Source of the DNA: an uncultured Clostridia bacterium
Lineage (GTDB): Bacteria > Bacillota > Clostridia > Oscillospirales > Ruminococcaceae
Length of the DNA: 64,000 bases
Assembly (NCBI GenBank): GCA_947630825.1
Contig: CANRJA010000008.1
Coordinates: forward strand, 1-64,000
Reading direction: 5' to 3'
In this document: piece after piece, positions 26,684 through 36,436 of the stretch
How the letters are laid out: the number at the start of each line of letters is the position of its first letter
How positions within the stretch are numbered: the stretch's first letter is position 1
The notes under the pieces: generated by a model
The model's database searches: none
What the model was told of the DNA's origin: nothing
The model's input: only the letters and a program-made list of their open reading frames with translations
Translations under genes and position numbers: made by a program

Positions 26684-27562
26684 AAGGTAAAAAAGGCTAT
26701 AATCCCTGCCGGAGGATGGGGAACTCGTGATTTGCCTGCGACAAAGGCTATGCCCAAGGAGCTTCTGCCTATTGTTGACAAGCCTGCGATACAGTACAAT
26801 GTTGAGGAGGCTGTAAAAAGCGGCATAACGGATATATGTATTATATTAAGCCCTGATAAGGACATTGTTAAAAATCATTTTGCCACTAACGAGAGACTTG
26901 AAAAGCATCTAGCAAACGGCGGTAAAAGGTATGAGCAAAAATTAAAGGAAGTTCAGAAAATTTCCCGTATGGCAAATATCACATACATTGTTCAGAACGA
27001 TGCTTTAGGACTTGGACACGCTGTTTCTTTAGCAAAGGAATTTGTAAACGGTGAATCGTTTGCCGTTTTGTACGGCGATGATGTAATTATTGGAGATGTT
27101 CCGTGCTGTAGGCAGGTATGCGACGCATATGAAAAATACGGCTTGGGCTCTGTCGCAATAAAAGAAGTTTCAGACGAAGACATAGTAAAGTATTCTTCGA
27201 TGAAATGTAAAAATATAAAGGACAATGTTTACTCGATATCTGATATGATAGAAAAGCCTTCCCTTGCGGACAAGTTTTCAAACTTTTCCATTTTAGGCAG
27301 ATGTGTTTTGCCGTTTGAGATTTTTGATATACTGGAGACTATTCCAAAAGGCAGGGGCGGAGAATATCAGCTTACCGACGCTATGGCTGTTCTTGCTCGT
27401 GAAAAGGGAATGATAGGCATAGATTTTATTGGAGACAGATTTGATGTCGGAAGCAAATACGGAATGTTAGAGGCTTCAATAAAAGTGGGTCTTAAACATC
27501 CCGAAGTAAGAGAGGATTTGGAAAAATTAATAGTAAAATTAGCGCAGGAAATTAAATGTTGA
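26681..27562 (+). CDS. galU: UTP-glucose-1-phosphate uridylyltransferase
   Basis: KAIIPAGGWGTRDLPATKAMPKELLPIVDKPAIQY. Confidence 0.95.
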   Translation: MKVKKAIIPAGGWGTRDLPATKAMPKELLPIVDKPAIQYNVEEAVKSGITDICIILSPDKDIVKNHFATNERLEKHLANGGKRYEQKLKEVQKISRMANITYIVQNDALGLGHAVSLAKEFVNGESFAVLYGDDVIIGDVPCCRQVCDAYEKYGLGSVAIKEVSDEDIVKYSSMKCKNIKDNVYSISDMIEKPSLADKFSNFSILGRCVLPFEIFDILETIPKGRGGEYQLTDAMAVLAREKGMIGIDFIGDRFDVGSKYGMLEASIKVGLKHPEVREDLEKLIVKLAQEIKC

Positions 27563-27587
27563 CAAATATAAGATTTTATGTTATAAT
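27559..27587 (+). promoter_or_regulatory. rpsF-ssb-rpsR operon promoter
   Basis: TTGACA-N17-TATAAT. Confidence 0.75.
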
Positions 27588-27649
27588 TCATTAGTTATCC
27601 TTGCTTGTGTTAAAAATGCAGGCGAAATCTAAAAGGAGGTGCAAATATT

Positions 27650-27940
27650 ATGGCTAAGGTTACAGAAAAATACGAGGCTATGGTTGTACTCAGCACTAAG
27701 CTAAGCGAAGAAGAGACTCAGGCTCTTACGCAAAAGTTCGGTGACCTGATTTCAGCTAATGCCGAGGAGGTTTCTATTGACGAGTGGGGCAAGAGAAGGC
27801 TTGCTTATCCTATCAATTTTGAAAATGAAGGCTACTACATTCTTTGGAACTTTGTTTCAAAGCCAAGCTTTCCGGCAGAGCTGGAGCGTGTACTCAAGAT
27901 TACTGACGGCGTTCTGAGATTTTTAATTACAGTTTGCTAA
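27650..27940 (+). CDS. rpsF: 30S ribosomal protein S6
   Basis: KYEAMVVLSTKLSEEETQAL, EEVSIDEWGKRRLAYPI; followed by ssb, rpsR. Confidence 0.95.
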   Translation: MAKVTEKYEAMVVLSTKLSEEETQALTQKFGDLISANAEEVSIDEWGKRRLAYPINFENEGYYILWNFVSKPSFPAELERVLKITDGVLRFLITVC

Positions 27941-27964
27941 CATTGGCAGAAAGGAAGATACGTT

Positions 27965-28429
27965 ATGTTAAACAGAGTTATTTTGATGGGAAGAATAACC
28001 CATGATTTAGAGCTTAAACAGACTCCAAGCGGCGTAAGTGTTTTGTCATTCAGCATTGCCGTTGACAGAGGCTATGTGAGACAGGGTGAAGAAAGGCAGA
28101 CAGATTTTATAAATTGCGTGGCATGGCGTCAGAGGGCTGAGTTTATCAATAATTATTTTGCAAAGGGCAGAATGATTGCGATTGAGGGAAGTCTTCAGAC
28201 AAGAACCTACGATGACCAAAACGGCGTTAAGCATTATGTTACAGAGGTTGTTGTAGATAACGTATCATTCACAGGTGAACCTAAACAGCAGGGCACAACA
28301 ACTAGCTCTACGTTTAGTACGCCGGCTCAGAACACCGCTGTTAATAGCGATTCTTCAAATGAGTCAATTGCCATTGGCGATATAGACGATTTTGAGGTAG
28401 TTATTTCAGACGACGGGGTACCGTTTTAA
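27965..28429 (+). CDS. ssb: Single-stranded DNA-binding protein
   Basis: MLNRVILMGRITHDLELKQTPSGVSVLSFSIAVDR; DFEVVISDDGVPF acidic tip. Confidence 0.97.
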   Translation: MLNRVILMGRITHDLELKQTPSGVSVLSFSIAVDRGYVRQGEERQTDFINCVAWRQRAEFINNYFAKGRMIAIEGSLQTRTYDDQNGVKHYVTEVVVDNVSFTGEPKQQGTTTSSTFSTPAQNTAVNSDSSNESIAIGDIDDFEVVISDDGVPF

Positions 28430-28481
28430 TCAAAATAATCAGATTGCGTTAAATTAATATCAGGTAAAGGAGGAAAAAACC

Positions 28482-28718
28482 ATGGAGAAAATCACCAGAC
28501 CGGTTAAGAGAAGCCGTAAAAAGGTTTGTATGTTCTGTGTTGAAAGATCAGAGAAGATTGATTATAAAGATGTAGCCAAGTTAAGAAAGTGTATGACAGA
28601 GAGAGCTAAAATTCTCCCTCGCCGAATTACAGGAACTTGTGCATATCATCAAAGAGAACTTACATCAGCTATCAAGAGAGCACGCCACGTTGCGTTGCTT
28701 CCTTATACGGCTGAATAA
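28482..28718 (+). CDS. rpsR: 30S ribosomal protein S18
   Basis: [50 protein letters not shown]. Confidence 0.96.
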   Translation: MEKITRPVKRSRKKVCMFCVERSEKIDYKDVAKLRKCMTERAKILPRRITGTCAYHQRELTSAIKRARHVALLPYTAE

Positions 28719-28742
28719 TAAGTGAAGATTTTACTAAAGGAT

Positions 28743-28776
28743 AAGGCGTTCGGAAGATTTCCGAACGCCTTATTTT
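28743..28776 (+). terminator. Intrinsic terminator of rpsF operon
   Basis: AAGGCGTTCGGAA-GAT-TTCCGAACGCCTTATTTT. Confidence 0.9.
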
Positions 28777-28860
28777 GCCATTTTTCAAAGTAAATACATT
28801 TTGCAAACCTTTCAAAGGTGTCTTTGTATGTTCTTGACTCTGGCAAGAATATAATTCCTG

Positions 28861-28889
28861 TTGCAAAATTCTGCGAATACTGTTATAAT
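28861..28889 (+). promoter_or_regulatory. lon promoter
   Basis: TTGCAA-N17-TATAAT. Confidence 0.6.
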
Positions 28890-28986
28890 AACTTTAATCG
28901 TAAGTGATGATACAACGTTTACATTCTTGAAAGTTTACTTATTCTATGACATACAGTTTAAAGATAAAGAAAGGAACATACATATA

Positions 28987-31407
28987 ATGAATGAGAAAAT
29001 AAAAGTTTCAAACACAAAAAATATACAGATAATGCCTTGTGTAGCTATGAGAGATATCGTTTTGTTTCCAAATATGGTAATGCATTTTGACGTAGCTCGG
29101 TCAAGGTCTGTTCTTGCTTTAAAAGCGTCACTGGATAATGACAGAATGGTTTTTCTAACCACTCAGAAGGATTTGATTGTAGATAAGCCTGAGCTTAAAG
29201 ATTTGTATAAAATCGGTGTAATAGCCGAAATAAAGCAGATAATAAAAACTCCTGAGGGATACTCAAGAGTTTTGGTTGAGGGGCTTTACAAAGCAAAAGC
29301 GCAAAATGTTTATCTCTGCGAGAATGGATATTTGGAAGCAGAGGTTAAGAAGCTTCCTACATATTCCAGAGAGCGTTTGGATGATTATGAGCTTCAAGCT
29401 ATAATGAGAGAGGTGAAACGGACATTTAGAGAGTATGCTGAAAATGTTCCGAGAATGCCTAAGGAGATTTTAGCGTCAGTATACTCTGCACAGACGCCAA
29501 AGGATTTATTTGAGTCTGTAGTTTTCAATATATCCGTTTCGACCGAATATAAGCAGATGCTTTTGGAAATAAAAACAGTCGGCGAAAAGCTTGCGCAGCT
29601 TATCAGCATTTTGTCAAGCGAGTTAGAGGTGTTATCTATTGAGAAAGAGATACAGTCTCAGGTATCGCAGAATATAGAAGAAAACCAAAGAGAATATTAT
29701 CTCAGAGAACAGTTAAAGGTTATACGTTCTGAGCTTGGAGACGACTCTGAAGAAGATGATATTGAATCGTACACTAATAAAATATGCGAACTAAATCTTG
29801 ACGAAGAGCGTCGTGATAAACTTTTAGCGGAGGTCAAAAGGCTTGAGAAAATGCCGTCTGGTTCTCAGGAGGCTGTTGTTATAAGAACTTATCTTGATAC
29901 CTGTTTGGCTCTCCCTTGGAATAAATCTACTGAAGATACAGCAAATATTGAGAAGGCAAGAAAAATTCTTGACGCAGATCATTACGGTCTGAAAAAAGTA
30001 AAGGAAAGAATACTGGAAATTCTGTCTGTAAAGGCTTTTAACCCTGACGTTAAAGGGCAGATCATATGTCTTGCCGGACCTCCGGGAGTGGGTAAAACAT
30101 CAATCGGCAGGTCAATAGCTCACGCTTTGGGCAGACAGTATGTAAGAGTGTCGCTCGGAGGAGTTAAGGACGAATCTGATATAAGAGGGCACAGAAAAAC
30201 GTATGTTGGCGCAATGCCTGGCAGAATTATAACTGCGCTCAAACAGGCAGGAACTAACAATCCAGTAATGCTTTTAGACGAGATAGATAAAATGAGCAAT
30301 GATTTCAGAGGTGATCCGTCTTCTGCAATGCTTGAGGTTTTAGACAGCGAACAGAATAAAGAGTTCAGAGATCACTACATTGAAATGCCATTTGATTTGT
30401 CGAATGTTCTTTTTATCACAACGGCAAATAATCTTAATACCGTTCAGGCGCCTTTGCTCGACAGAATGGAGGTTATTGAGCTTTCAAGCTACACCAGAGA
30501 GGAAAAGTTCAATATTGCAAAGCGCCATATTATTCCGAAGCAACTAAAGGCTAACGGGATGAAGCCTTCTCAGATGAGAATTACTGACGACTGTATTTAT
30601 ACTCTTGTCGACAGCTATACAAGGGAAGCAGGTGTCAGAAAGCTTGAAAGGTGTATTGCTTCTCTATGCAGAAAGGCAGCTAAAGAAATCGTGGAAAACG
30701 GAGTTAAAAAGGTCACGTTTAAAGAGAGCAATATAGAAGAGTATCTAGGTGTTAAAAAGTATCTTCCTGACCTTGTTGCAAAAGAAAGCGAGGTAGGATT
30801 AGTAAACGGACTTGCGTGGACGGCTGTAGGCGGCGTTACTATGCCTATGGAGGTTTTAGTGCTTGACGGAAAGGGTGAGATAACTCTTACAGGCTCTCTC
30901 GGAGACGTTATGAAGGAAAGCGCTAAGATAGCGGTAAGCTATTGCAGAAGTGTCGCTGATAAGTTCAATATTGATAAGGAATTTTATAAAACTAAGGATC
31001 TGCATATTCATGCGCCTGAGGGAGCAGTACCAAAGGACGGTCCTTCGGCAGGAGTTACTATGGTTACGGCTATGATTTCTGCGCTGTCTGGTACTCCTGT
31101 TAAAAGTTCTGTCGCTATGACGGGTGAGATCACACTGAGGGGAAAGGTTCTGCCTATAGGCGGTTTAAAGGAAAAGTCAATGGCGGCTTATAAAGCAGGA
31201 ATCAAAACAATAATAATACCATATGACAATAAGTCAGATATTGAGGAAATCGACGAGACAGTTAAATCATCTGTTGAAATAGTTTTGGCAAAGAACATAA
31301 GCGATGTGCTTGAAACAGCGTTGGATATCAAAGAAATTGAGGATAATATTCCGCTTGGTATGATTGCAGGTGAAACGTCAAAAGAGAGTATCACCGCTGC
31401 TGTATAG
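28987..31407 (+). CDS. lon: ATP-dependent protease Lon
   Basis: GPPGVGKTSIGRSIA, PKDGPSAG catalytic Ser; start reassigned from 28861 because the ORF-track start lies in the promoter. Confidence 0.95.
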   Translation: MNEKIKVSNTKNIQIMPCVAMRDIVLFPNMVMHFDVARSRSVLALKASLDNDRMVFLTTQKDLIVDKPELKDLYKIGVIAEIKQIIKTPEGYSRVLVEGLYKAKAQNVYLCENGYLEAEVKKLPTYSRERLDDYELQAIMREVKRTFREYAENVPRMPKEILASVYSAQTPKDLFESVVFNISVSTEYKQMLLEIKTVGEKLAQLISILSSELEVLSIEKEIQSQVSQNIEENQREYYLREQLKVIRSELGDDSEEDDIESYTNKICELNLDEERRDKLLAEVKRLEKMPSGSQEAVVIRTYLDTCLALPWNKSTEDTANIEKARKILDADHYGLKKVKERILEILSVKAFNPDVKGQIICLAGPPGVGKTSIGRSIAHALGRQYVRVSLGGVKDESDIRGHRKTYVGAMPGRIITALKQAGTNNPVMLLDEIDKMSNDFRGDPSSAMLEVLDSEQNKEFRDHYIEMPFDLSNVLFITTANNLNTVQAPLLDRMEVIELSSYTREEKFNIAKRHIIPKQLKANGMKPSQMRITDDCIYTLVDSYTREAGVRKLERCIASLCRKAAKEIVENGVKKVTFKESNIEEYLGVKKYLPDLVAKESEVGLVNGLAWTAVGGVTMPMEVLVLDGKGEITLTGSLGDVMKESAKIAVSYCRSVADKFNIDKEFYKTKDLHIHAPEGAVPKDGPSAGVTMVTAMISALSGTPVKSSVAMTGEITLRGKVLPIGGLKEKSMAAYKAGIKTIIIPYDNKSDIEEIDETVKSSVEIVLAKNISDVLETALDIKEIEDNIPLGMIAGETSKESITAAV

Positions 31408-31440
31408 TATTAAAAATACATAGACGGGTAATAACATAAT

Positions 31441-31476
31441 AGGAGGAAATGTCCCAAGGGGCAGAAAACAGACTTG
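31441..31476 (+). promoter_or_regulatory. SD-hairpin-start element, copy c
   Basis: AGGAGGA-AA-[TGTCC-CAAG-GGGCA]-N10-TTG. Confidence 0.65.
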
Positions 31477-32061
31477 AATTTTAACAACGTAGAATTTAAA
31501 ACATCATACGGTCGGCTTGATCAGATACCCAAGGCGGAACGCATAGAGATAGCCTTTTCTGGGCGTTCTAATGTTGGTAAGTCTTCGCTTATCAATAAAA
31601 TATTTAATCGAAAGCAGCTAGCGAAGGTAAGCTCAATGCCTGGAAAGACGGTTACTATAAATTTCTTCAGCTTTGAGAATATTTATATCGTTGATTTGCC
31701 CGGATACGGCTATGCTAAGGTTTCTAAGAGTGAAAAGAAAAGATGGGCTAGTCTTATAGAGGGATACCTTAACGACAAGTCGAGAAGGCTTGACTTGATT
31801 TTTCAGCTTATTGATATGCGTCATGCGCCCTCAAAAGACGACCTTATGATGATAGATTTTATGGTTGAAAACGAGCTTCCGTTTGTTGTTGTGCTTACAA
31901 AGTCTGATAAGCTCAAGCCGACGGCGAGAAAGCAAAGACTGGAGGCTTTCAGAAGCGAGATGCCTTATTTTGATGAGATAAAAGTAATACCTTGCTCTGC
32001 GCAGACAGGCGAGGGTATAGACAGAATAAAAGCGATAATTGAGGAAATAAGCGCTGATTGA
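31474..32061 (+). CDS. engB: Ribosome biogenesis GTP-binding protein EngB/YsxC
   Basis: FSGRSNVGKSSLINKI, DLPGYGYAKVSKSEKKRW, TKSDKL; TTG start. Confidence 0.95.
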   Translation: MNFNNVEFKTSYGRLDQIPKAERIEIAFSGRSNVGKSSLINKIFNRKQLAKVSSMPGKTVTINFFSFENIYIVDLPGYGYAKVSKSEKKRWASLIEGYLNDKSRRLDLIFQLIDMRHAPSKDDLMMIDFMVENELPFVVVLTKSDKLKPTARKQRLEAFRSEMPYFDEIKVIPCSAQTGEGIDRIKAIIEEISAD

Positions 32062-32115
32062 TAATAGTTTACAGCAGAGAATTAAGCAACAAAATAGTAA
32101 AGCAGTTGTATTAAG

Positions 32116-32155
32116 AAAAGCCCTGTTCATTACAATTTTGAACAGGGCTTTTTAT
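32116..32155. terminator. Bidirectional terminator engB/prs
   Basis: AAAAGCCCTGTTCA...TGAACAGGGCTTTTT. Confidence 0.85.
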
Positions 32156-32172
32156 AATTTAATACTTAATAT

Positions 32173-33327
32173 TTATACCGTTAAGTGCTTGTGCTCTTCA
32201 AGAAGATTTTTTATTTTCTCGTGTGGATCTATTATAGACGAAATTGATAAATCGTGGTTTAATGAAGCAATGAAATATGCAATGTACTTTGATACATCGA
32301 CTTCATAGAACCAGTCTCTGCTCAAAAGCTCGGGAGAACGGTAGGTCAGATTAGTTCCGAAAACACCGTCGATTATGCCGTCTTTAACAGCTGTGTCGAA
32401 TTTCTCAAGACCGTTTGTAAATATTGCGTAAGTAGAATAGGCATAGATTTTTCTAGCCTTTCTCTTTTTAAGCTCATATGCTATGTCGAGAACAGACTCT
32501 CCTGACGATATAATGTCGTCTGCTACGAAAACATCCTTGCCTTCGACGTCGTTACCCAGATATTCGTGGGCAACAATTGGGTTTCGCCCGTTTACAATGG
32601 TTGAGTAGTCACGTCTTTTATAGAACATTCCAAGGTCAACGCTTAGAACTGACGCATAGTACATATTTCTGTTGATAGCGCCCTCATCAGGGGAGATGAT
32701 CATAAAGTGTTCTTTATCTACGATGATGTCGTCAAGGTTTCTGAACATTGCCTTTAACACCTGATAAGAGGGTATTACATTATCAAACCCCATCAGCGGA
32801 ACTGCATTTTGCACACGAGGGTCGTGCGCGTCAAAGGTGAGAATGTTTGAAACACCCATAGCCTCAAGCTCCTGAAGCGCAACGGCACAGTCTAAAGATT
32901 CACGATAGCTTCTTCTGTGCTGCCTGCCGCCGTAGAGAATAGGCATAATAACATTTATCCTGTGCGCTTTTCCTCCGGCTGCCTGAATAATTCTCTTTAA
33001 GTCCTGATAGTGGTCGTCTGGGGACATATGGTTTTTCATTCCGAAATAATCGTATGTGCAGTTGTAGTTACCGACATCGCAGATGATGAATAGGTCGTCG
33101 CCGCGAACGGTTGATTTTATTATACCCTTTCCGTCACCTGATGAAAACCTCGGACAATCAACCTCAATAAGATAGCTGTTCTTGATAATACCGCTTTCTG
33201 CCGCCCACTTGGTAAGGTAACCGTCGATTTTAGAACAAAGCTCCTGAGTGCCGTTCATACCGATTATCCCTAAAGGTCCAACCTGAGTTTGCGGTTCAAA
33301 TAAAACACCGTTAGTATTGCTCGTCAT
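32173..33327 (-). CDS. prs: Ribose-phosphate pyrophosphokinase
   Basis: RRSYRESLDCAVALQELEAMGVSNILTFDAHDPRVQNAVP; VFVADDIISSGESVLDIA PRPP motif. Confidence 0.9.
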   Translation of the reverse strand: MTSNTNGVLFEPQTQVGPLGIIGMNGTQELCSKIDGYLTKWAAESGIIKNSYLIEVDCPRFSSGDGKGIIKSTVRGDDLFIICDVGNYNCTYDYFGMKNHMSPDDHYQDLKRIIQAAGGKAHRINVIMPILYGGRQHRRSYRESLDCAVALQELEAMGVSNILTFDAHDPRVQNAVPLMGFDNVIPSYQVLKAMFRNLDDIIVDKEHFMIISPDEGAINRNMYYASVLSVDLGMFYKRRDYSTIVNGRNPIVAHEYLGNDVEGKDVFVADDIISSGESVLDIAYELKKRKARKIYAYSTYAIFTNGLEKFDTAVKDGIIDGVFGTNLTYRSPELLSRDWFYEVDVSKYIAYFIASLNHDLSISSIIDPHEKIKNLLEEHKHLTV

Positions 33328-33349
33328 AAAAAATCTCCTTATATAAAAT

Positions 33350-34717
33350 TTAAAAAATATCCTGTTTTTTCTTTCTTGAACGTCTTATGTTCAGGAAAAG
33401 AGTCAGAGCCAGAGAAATCAAAAGAAAGGAAGGTACAAGCCAAGGCGATTTTGATTTCTCAATTTTGATTTGATTCCAAAGCTCTTGAGTGTAAGCGTTA
33501 GTATCGTCAGAAAGATTTATAAAAACTTCTGTTTTTTCGTTAAGATAATCGTCAGGCGGACAGCGTAGCGGATTCGCTTTTACTTCTTCATCAAAAAGAT
33601 TGTAAACGCCTGTGTGAGGTGTTGAATAGCAAAGATAATCGCAGTTTGCGTATGCAACCTGAACCTCATTTAGGAAATTTATATACATTTCTGCGGCTTC
33701 CTTATTCTTTGCCGCTGTTGGAATACAGGCTGCGTCAACAAACTTGTTAGTGCCCTCTTTTGGTATACAGAAATCAAGATTGGGATTTTCATCTATCATT
33801 GTTTGAACATCGCCTGCATAATAAGGCGCTATTGCCGAGGACTCGCCTCCGATTTTATCGAAAATCTCGTCCATTACATATGCTTGTACAAGATTTTTCT
33901 GCTGTTTTAAAGAGCTTGCGGCTTCTTCTAACTCTTTTTTATTCTCGGTGTTTTGAGAATATCCAAGATAGGTAAGCGCAATTCCAAATGCGTCACGGGG
34001 ATTGTTGAACATAAGAATGTTATTGTCGTTAGCCTCGTCCCAAAGGTCGCACCAGCCTGTTATCTCTTTTTTTACCATGTTTTTATTGTAAACAATACAT
34101 ACTATTCCCCAAGTGTATGGAACAGAGTATTCATTTTCAGGGTCATACTCAAGTCCGACAAACTTTTTGTCTATATAGCTGAAGTTTGGAATTTTGCTGT
34201 AATCCAGCTTTTGAATAAGCCCCTCTTTTATCATTTTTGAAATCATATAATCGGAGGGAATAACAACATCATAGTCTCCGCCTCCGCTTTTCAGCTTTGA
34301 ATAAAGCTCTTCATTGGTAGCAAAGGTCTTATAGTTGACGTTTATTCCGGTCAGCTTTTCAAATTCTTTGTTGACGTCAAAATAATCGTCTTGGTTTATC
34401 GCCATATATTCGCCCCAGTTGCAGACATTAAGGGTTATGTTCTTGTCCTTCAAGCGGGTATAATCATAGCTTGATAGCAGACTTTTATCAAACTTAGATA
34501 ATATAGTATCCATATCAACATCTTCACGGTTTAATGTTTTTTCGGTCTGCGAACTATCATTGACGCCTTTATCGCTGACATTATTTGAATAATCTTTACC
34601 AGAAGAATTACTTACTGCCGAAGAATCATCGTTTGACTGGTTGTTATTACCATTACAGCCGGTAAGCATTACAAGCGAAAGCATCAATGTAACAAATAGT
34701 ACAAAGCGTTTTTTCAT
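33350..34717 (-). CDS. potD: Spermidine/putrescine ABC transporter substrate-binding lipoprotein
   Basis: Lipobox LTGCNG; LNVCNWGEYMAINQ, GGDYDVVIPSDYMISKMIKEGLIQKLDYSKIPN. Confidence 0.92.
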   Translation of the reverse strand: MKKRFVLFVTLMLSLVMLTGCNGNNNQSNDDSSAVSNSSGKDYSNNVSDKGVNDSSQTEKTLNREDVDMDTILSKFDKSLLSSYDYTRLKDKNITLNVCNWGEYMAINQDDYFDVNKEFEKLTGINVNYKTFATNEELYSKLKSGGGDYDVVIPSDYMISKMIKEGLIQKLDYSKIPNFSYIDKKFVGLEYDPENEYSVPYTWGIVCIVYNKNMVKKEITGWCDLWDEANDNNILMFNNPRDAFGIALTYLGYSQNTENKKELEEAASSLKQQKNLVQAYVMDEIFDKIGGESSAIAPYYAGDVQTMIDENPNLDFCIPKEGTNKFVDAACIPTAAKNKEAAEMYINFLNEVQVAYANCDYLCYSTPHTGVYNLFDEEVKANPLRCPPDDYLNEKTEVFINLSDDTNAYTQELWNQIKIEKSKSPWLVPSFLLISLALTLFLNIRRSRKKKQDIF

Positions 34718-34775
34718 TTACAAGCTCCTTTGTCAGTATAACACAAAATTATAAAAATATCAAAACAAAATCTTT

Positions 34776-35591
34776 TCACGATCTTGACGCTAGATATTCC
34801 AGCCTTTCTTTTCTGAGCATATAGTTTGATATTGCATTTTTGATAATTAAAACTGCAAGAATAACTATAAATATTATTGCTGAAAGAGCGTTTATCTCCG
34901 GCGATACTTTTTTTCTGGTCATAGAATAGATAGTTATAGGAAGTGTTTCAACTGTAGTTCCCGAGTTGAAATAGCTGATAATAAAGTCGTCGATAGAATA
35001 AGTTATAGCCATTAAAAAGCCTGAAAGCACGCCCGGCATTATTTCAGGAATCGTAACCTTGAAAAAAGCCTGTCTGGGATTGCAGCCCAAATCCTCCGCC
35101 GCTTCGACTAGATTTGGATTCATTTGTCTTAGCTTTGGAATAATGCTGTAAATGATGTATGGAATATTAAAGGTTATGTGTGCAAGTATAAGCGACACAA
35201 ATCCGAATTGAAATCCCGAATACACTGTAAATGCCCTGAACAAAAGCATTAGCGAAACGCCGGTTATAATTTCAGGATTTATAACCGGGATATAGGTTAT
35301 GTTCATAATAGCTGCCTTAGTTATAGGTCTCATTTTGTTTATCCCTATAGCCGCCGCTGTTCCGATAATAGTTGCTAACAGCGAGGAAATAAGAGCGATA
35401 ATAATCGTGTTAAAAAGGGCTGAAAGAATAGCCTCGTTGTGGAACAGCTTTTGATACCACTGTAAACTGAAGCCTGTGAAATACGCCCTCGATTTTGAGG
35501 CGTTGAATGAAAAAACGATTAGTACAAGTATGGGAATGTACAGAAAAACAATAACAAATGCGGTTATTGTTCGTGAAACGATTTTATTCAT
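34776..35591 (-). CDS. potC: Spermidine/putrescine ABC transporter permease
   Basis: PILVLIVFSFNASKSRAYFTGFSLQWYQKLF; EAAEDLGCNPRQAFFKVTIPEIMPGV. Confidence 0.92.
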   Translation of the reverse strand: MNKIVSRTITAFVIVFLYIPILVLIVFSFNASKSRAYFTGFSLQWYQKLFHNEAILSALFNTIIIALISSLLATIIGTAAAIGINKMRPITKAAIMNITYIPVINPEIITGVSLMLLFRAFTVYSGFQFGFVSLILAHITFNIPYIIYSIIPKLRQMNPNLVEAAEDLGCNPRQAFFKVTIPEIMPGVLSGFLMAITYSIDDFIISYFNSGTTVETLPITIYSMTRKKVSPEINALSAIIFIVILAVLIIKNAISNYMLRKERLEYLASRS

Positions 35592-36394
35592 TAAATAACA
35601 GCCTCCTCACTGCCAAATTGATTGAACAGACTCATAATTAGTAAAACTATAACCATAAGAACCAAAGACATCGCAGAGCCTAAGTGAGGGTTGTAAGAGT
35701 TGCCCAAGAACTGAGATTCAATAATGTCACCGATAAGGTCGTTTGTTCCTCCGCCAAGCATTCTCGATATGATAAATGTAGATACTGACGGAACAAATAC
35801 AGTAATGATCCCTGTTGAGATTCCCTGCTTTGAAAGGGGAAGAATGATTTTTGTTATAATGTGAAAGCCTGAGCAGCCCAAATCTTGAGCGGCTTCAATT
35901 ACGCTTTCGTCTATCTTGGTCATAACAGAATATAGTGGAAGGATCATAAAGGGAATGTAGTTGTATATCATTCCTAAGACTACTGCTCCCGAATTGTTTA
36001 TCAGATTAAACGGTCCCAGATGGAAAAGCCCGAAAAATCTGTTTATCAGTCCGTTTTCCTCAAGGAGAGTCATCCACGCATAGGTTCTAAGCAGAAAGTT
36101 TATCCACATAGGAAGTATGACTATCATAAGCATTGTTCCCTGTTTTCCTTTTGCAAGCCTTGAAATTAAATAGGCAACCGGAAGACCGAGTATAAGGCAT
36201 ATTACAGTGGCGATGACCGAGAATTCTATCGACCGGAATAAAACATCCAGATAGTCGTTCATAGCTACTATATTTGAAATTGTGAACTCTCCGCTCTGGG
36301 TAGTAAACGCAAAGAATATTACAAGACCAAGCGGAATTACTGTGAATATAATCATCCATATTATGTATGGAACAGCTAAAATTTTTGATTTCAT
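35591..36394 (-). CDS. potB: Spermidine/putrescine ABC transporter permease; start proposed at 36394 (MKSKIL) rather than 36406
   Basis: EAAQDLGCSGFHIITKIILPLSKQGI permease motif; 36406 start would lie in the upstream hairpin. Confidence 0.9.
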   Translation of the reverse strand: MKSKILAVPYIIWMIIFTVIPLGLVIFFAFTTQSGEFTISNIVAMNDYLDVLFRSIEFSVIATVICLILGLPVAYLISRLAKGKQGTMLMIVILPMWINFLLRTYAWMTLLEENGLINRFFGLFHLGPFNLINNSGAVVLGMIYNYIPFMILPLYSVMTKIDESVIEAAQDLGCSGFHIITKIILPLSKQGISTGIITVFVPSVSTFIISRMLGGGTNDLIGDIIESQFLGNSYNPHLGSAMSLVLMVIVLLIMSLFNQFGSEEAVI

Positions 36395-36429
36395 CAATAT
36401 TGCCATGCTCCTTTGGGAGCATTCCTCCT
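36392..36429 (-). promoter_or_regulatory. SD-hairpin-start element, copy e
   Basis: Minus strand AGGAGGA-A-[TGCTCC-CAAA-GGAGCA]-N11-ATG. Confidence 0.65.
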
Positions 36430-36436
36430 CTCGCTG

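Noticed and set aside
27588-27649. S6:S18-binding leader upstream of rpsF
   Set aside because: I could not recognise a convincing conserved hairpin with the expected bulge in this short leader
28861-28986. N-terminal extension of Lon in ORF track
   Set aside because: Contains the TTGCAA-N17-TATAAT promoter; ATG at 28987 gives a normal Lon N-terminus
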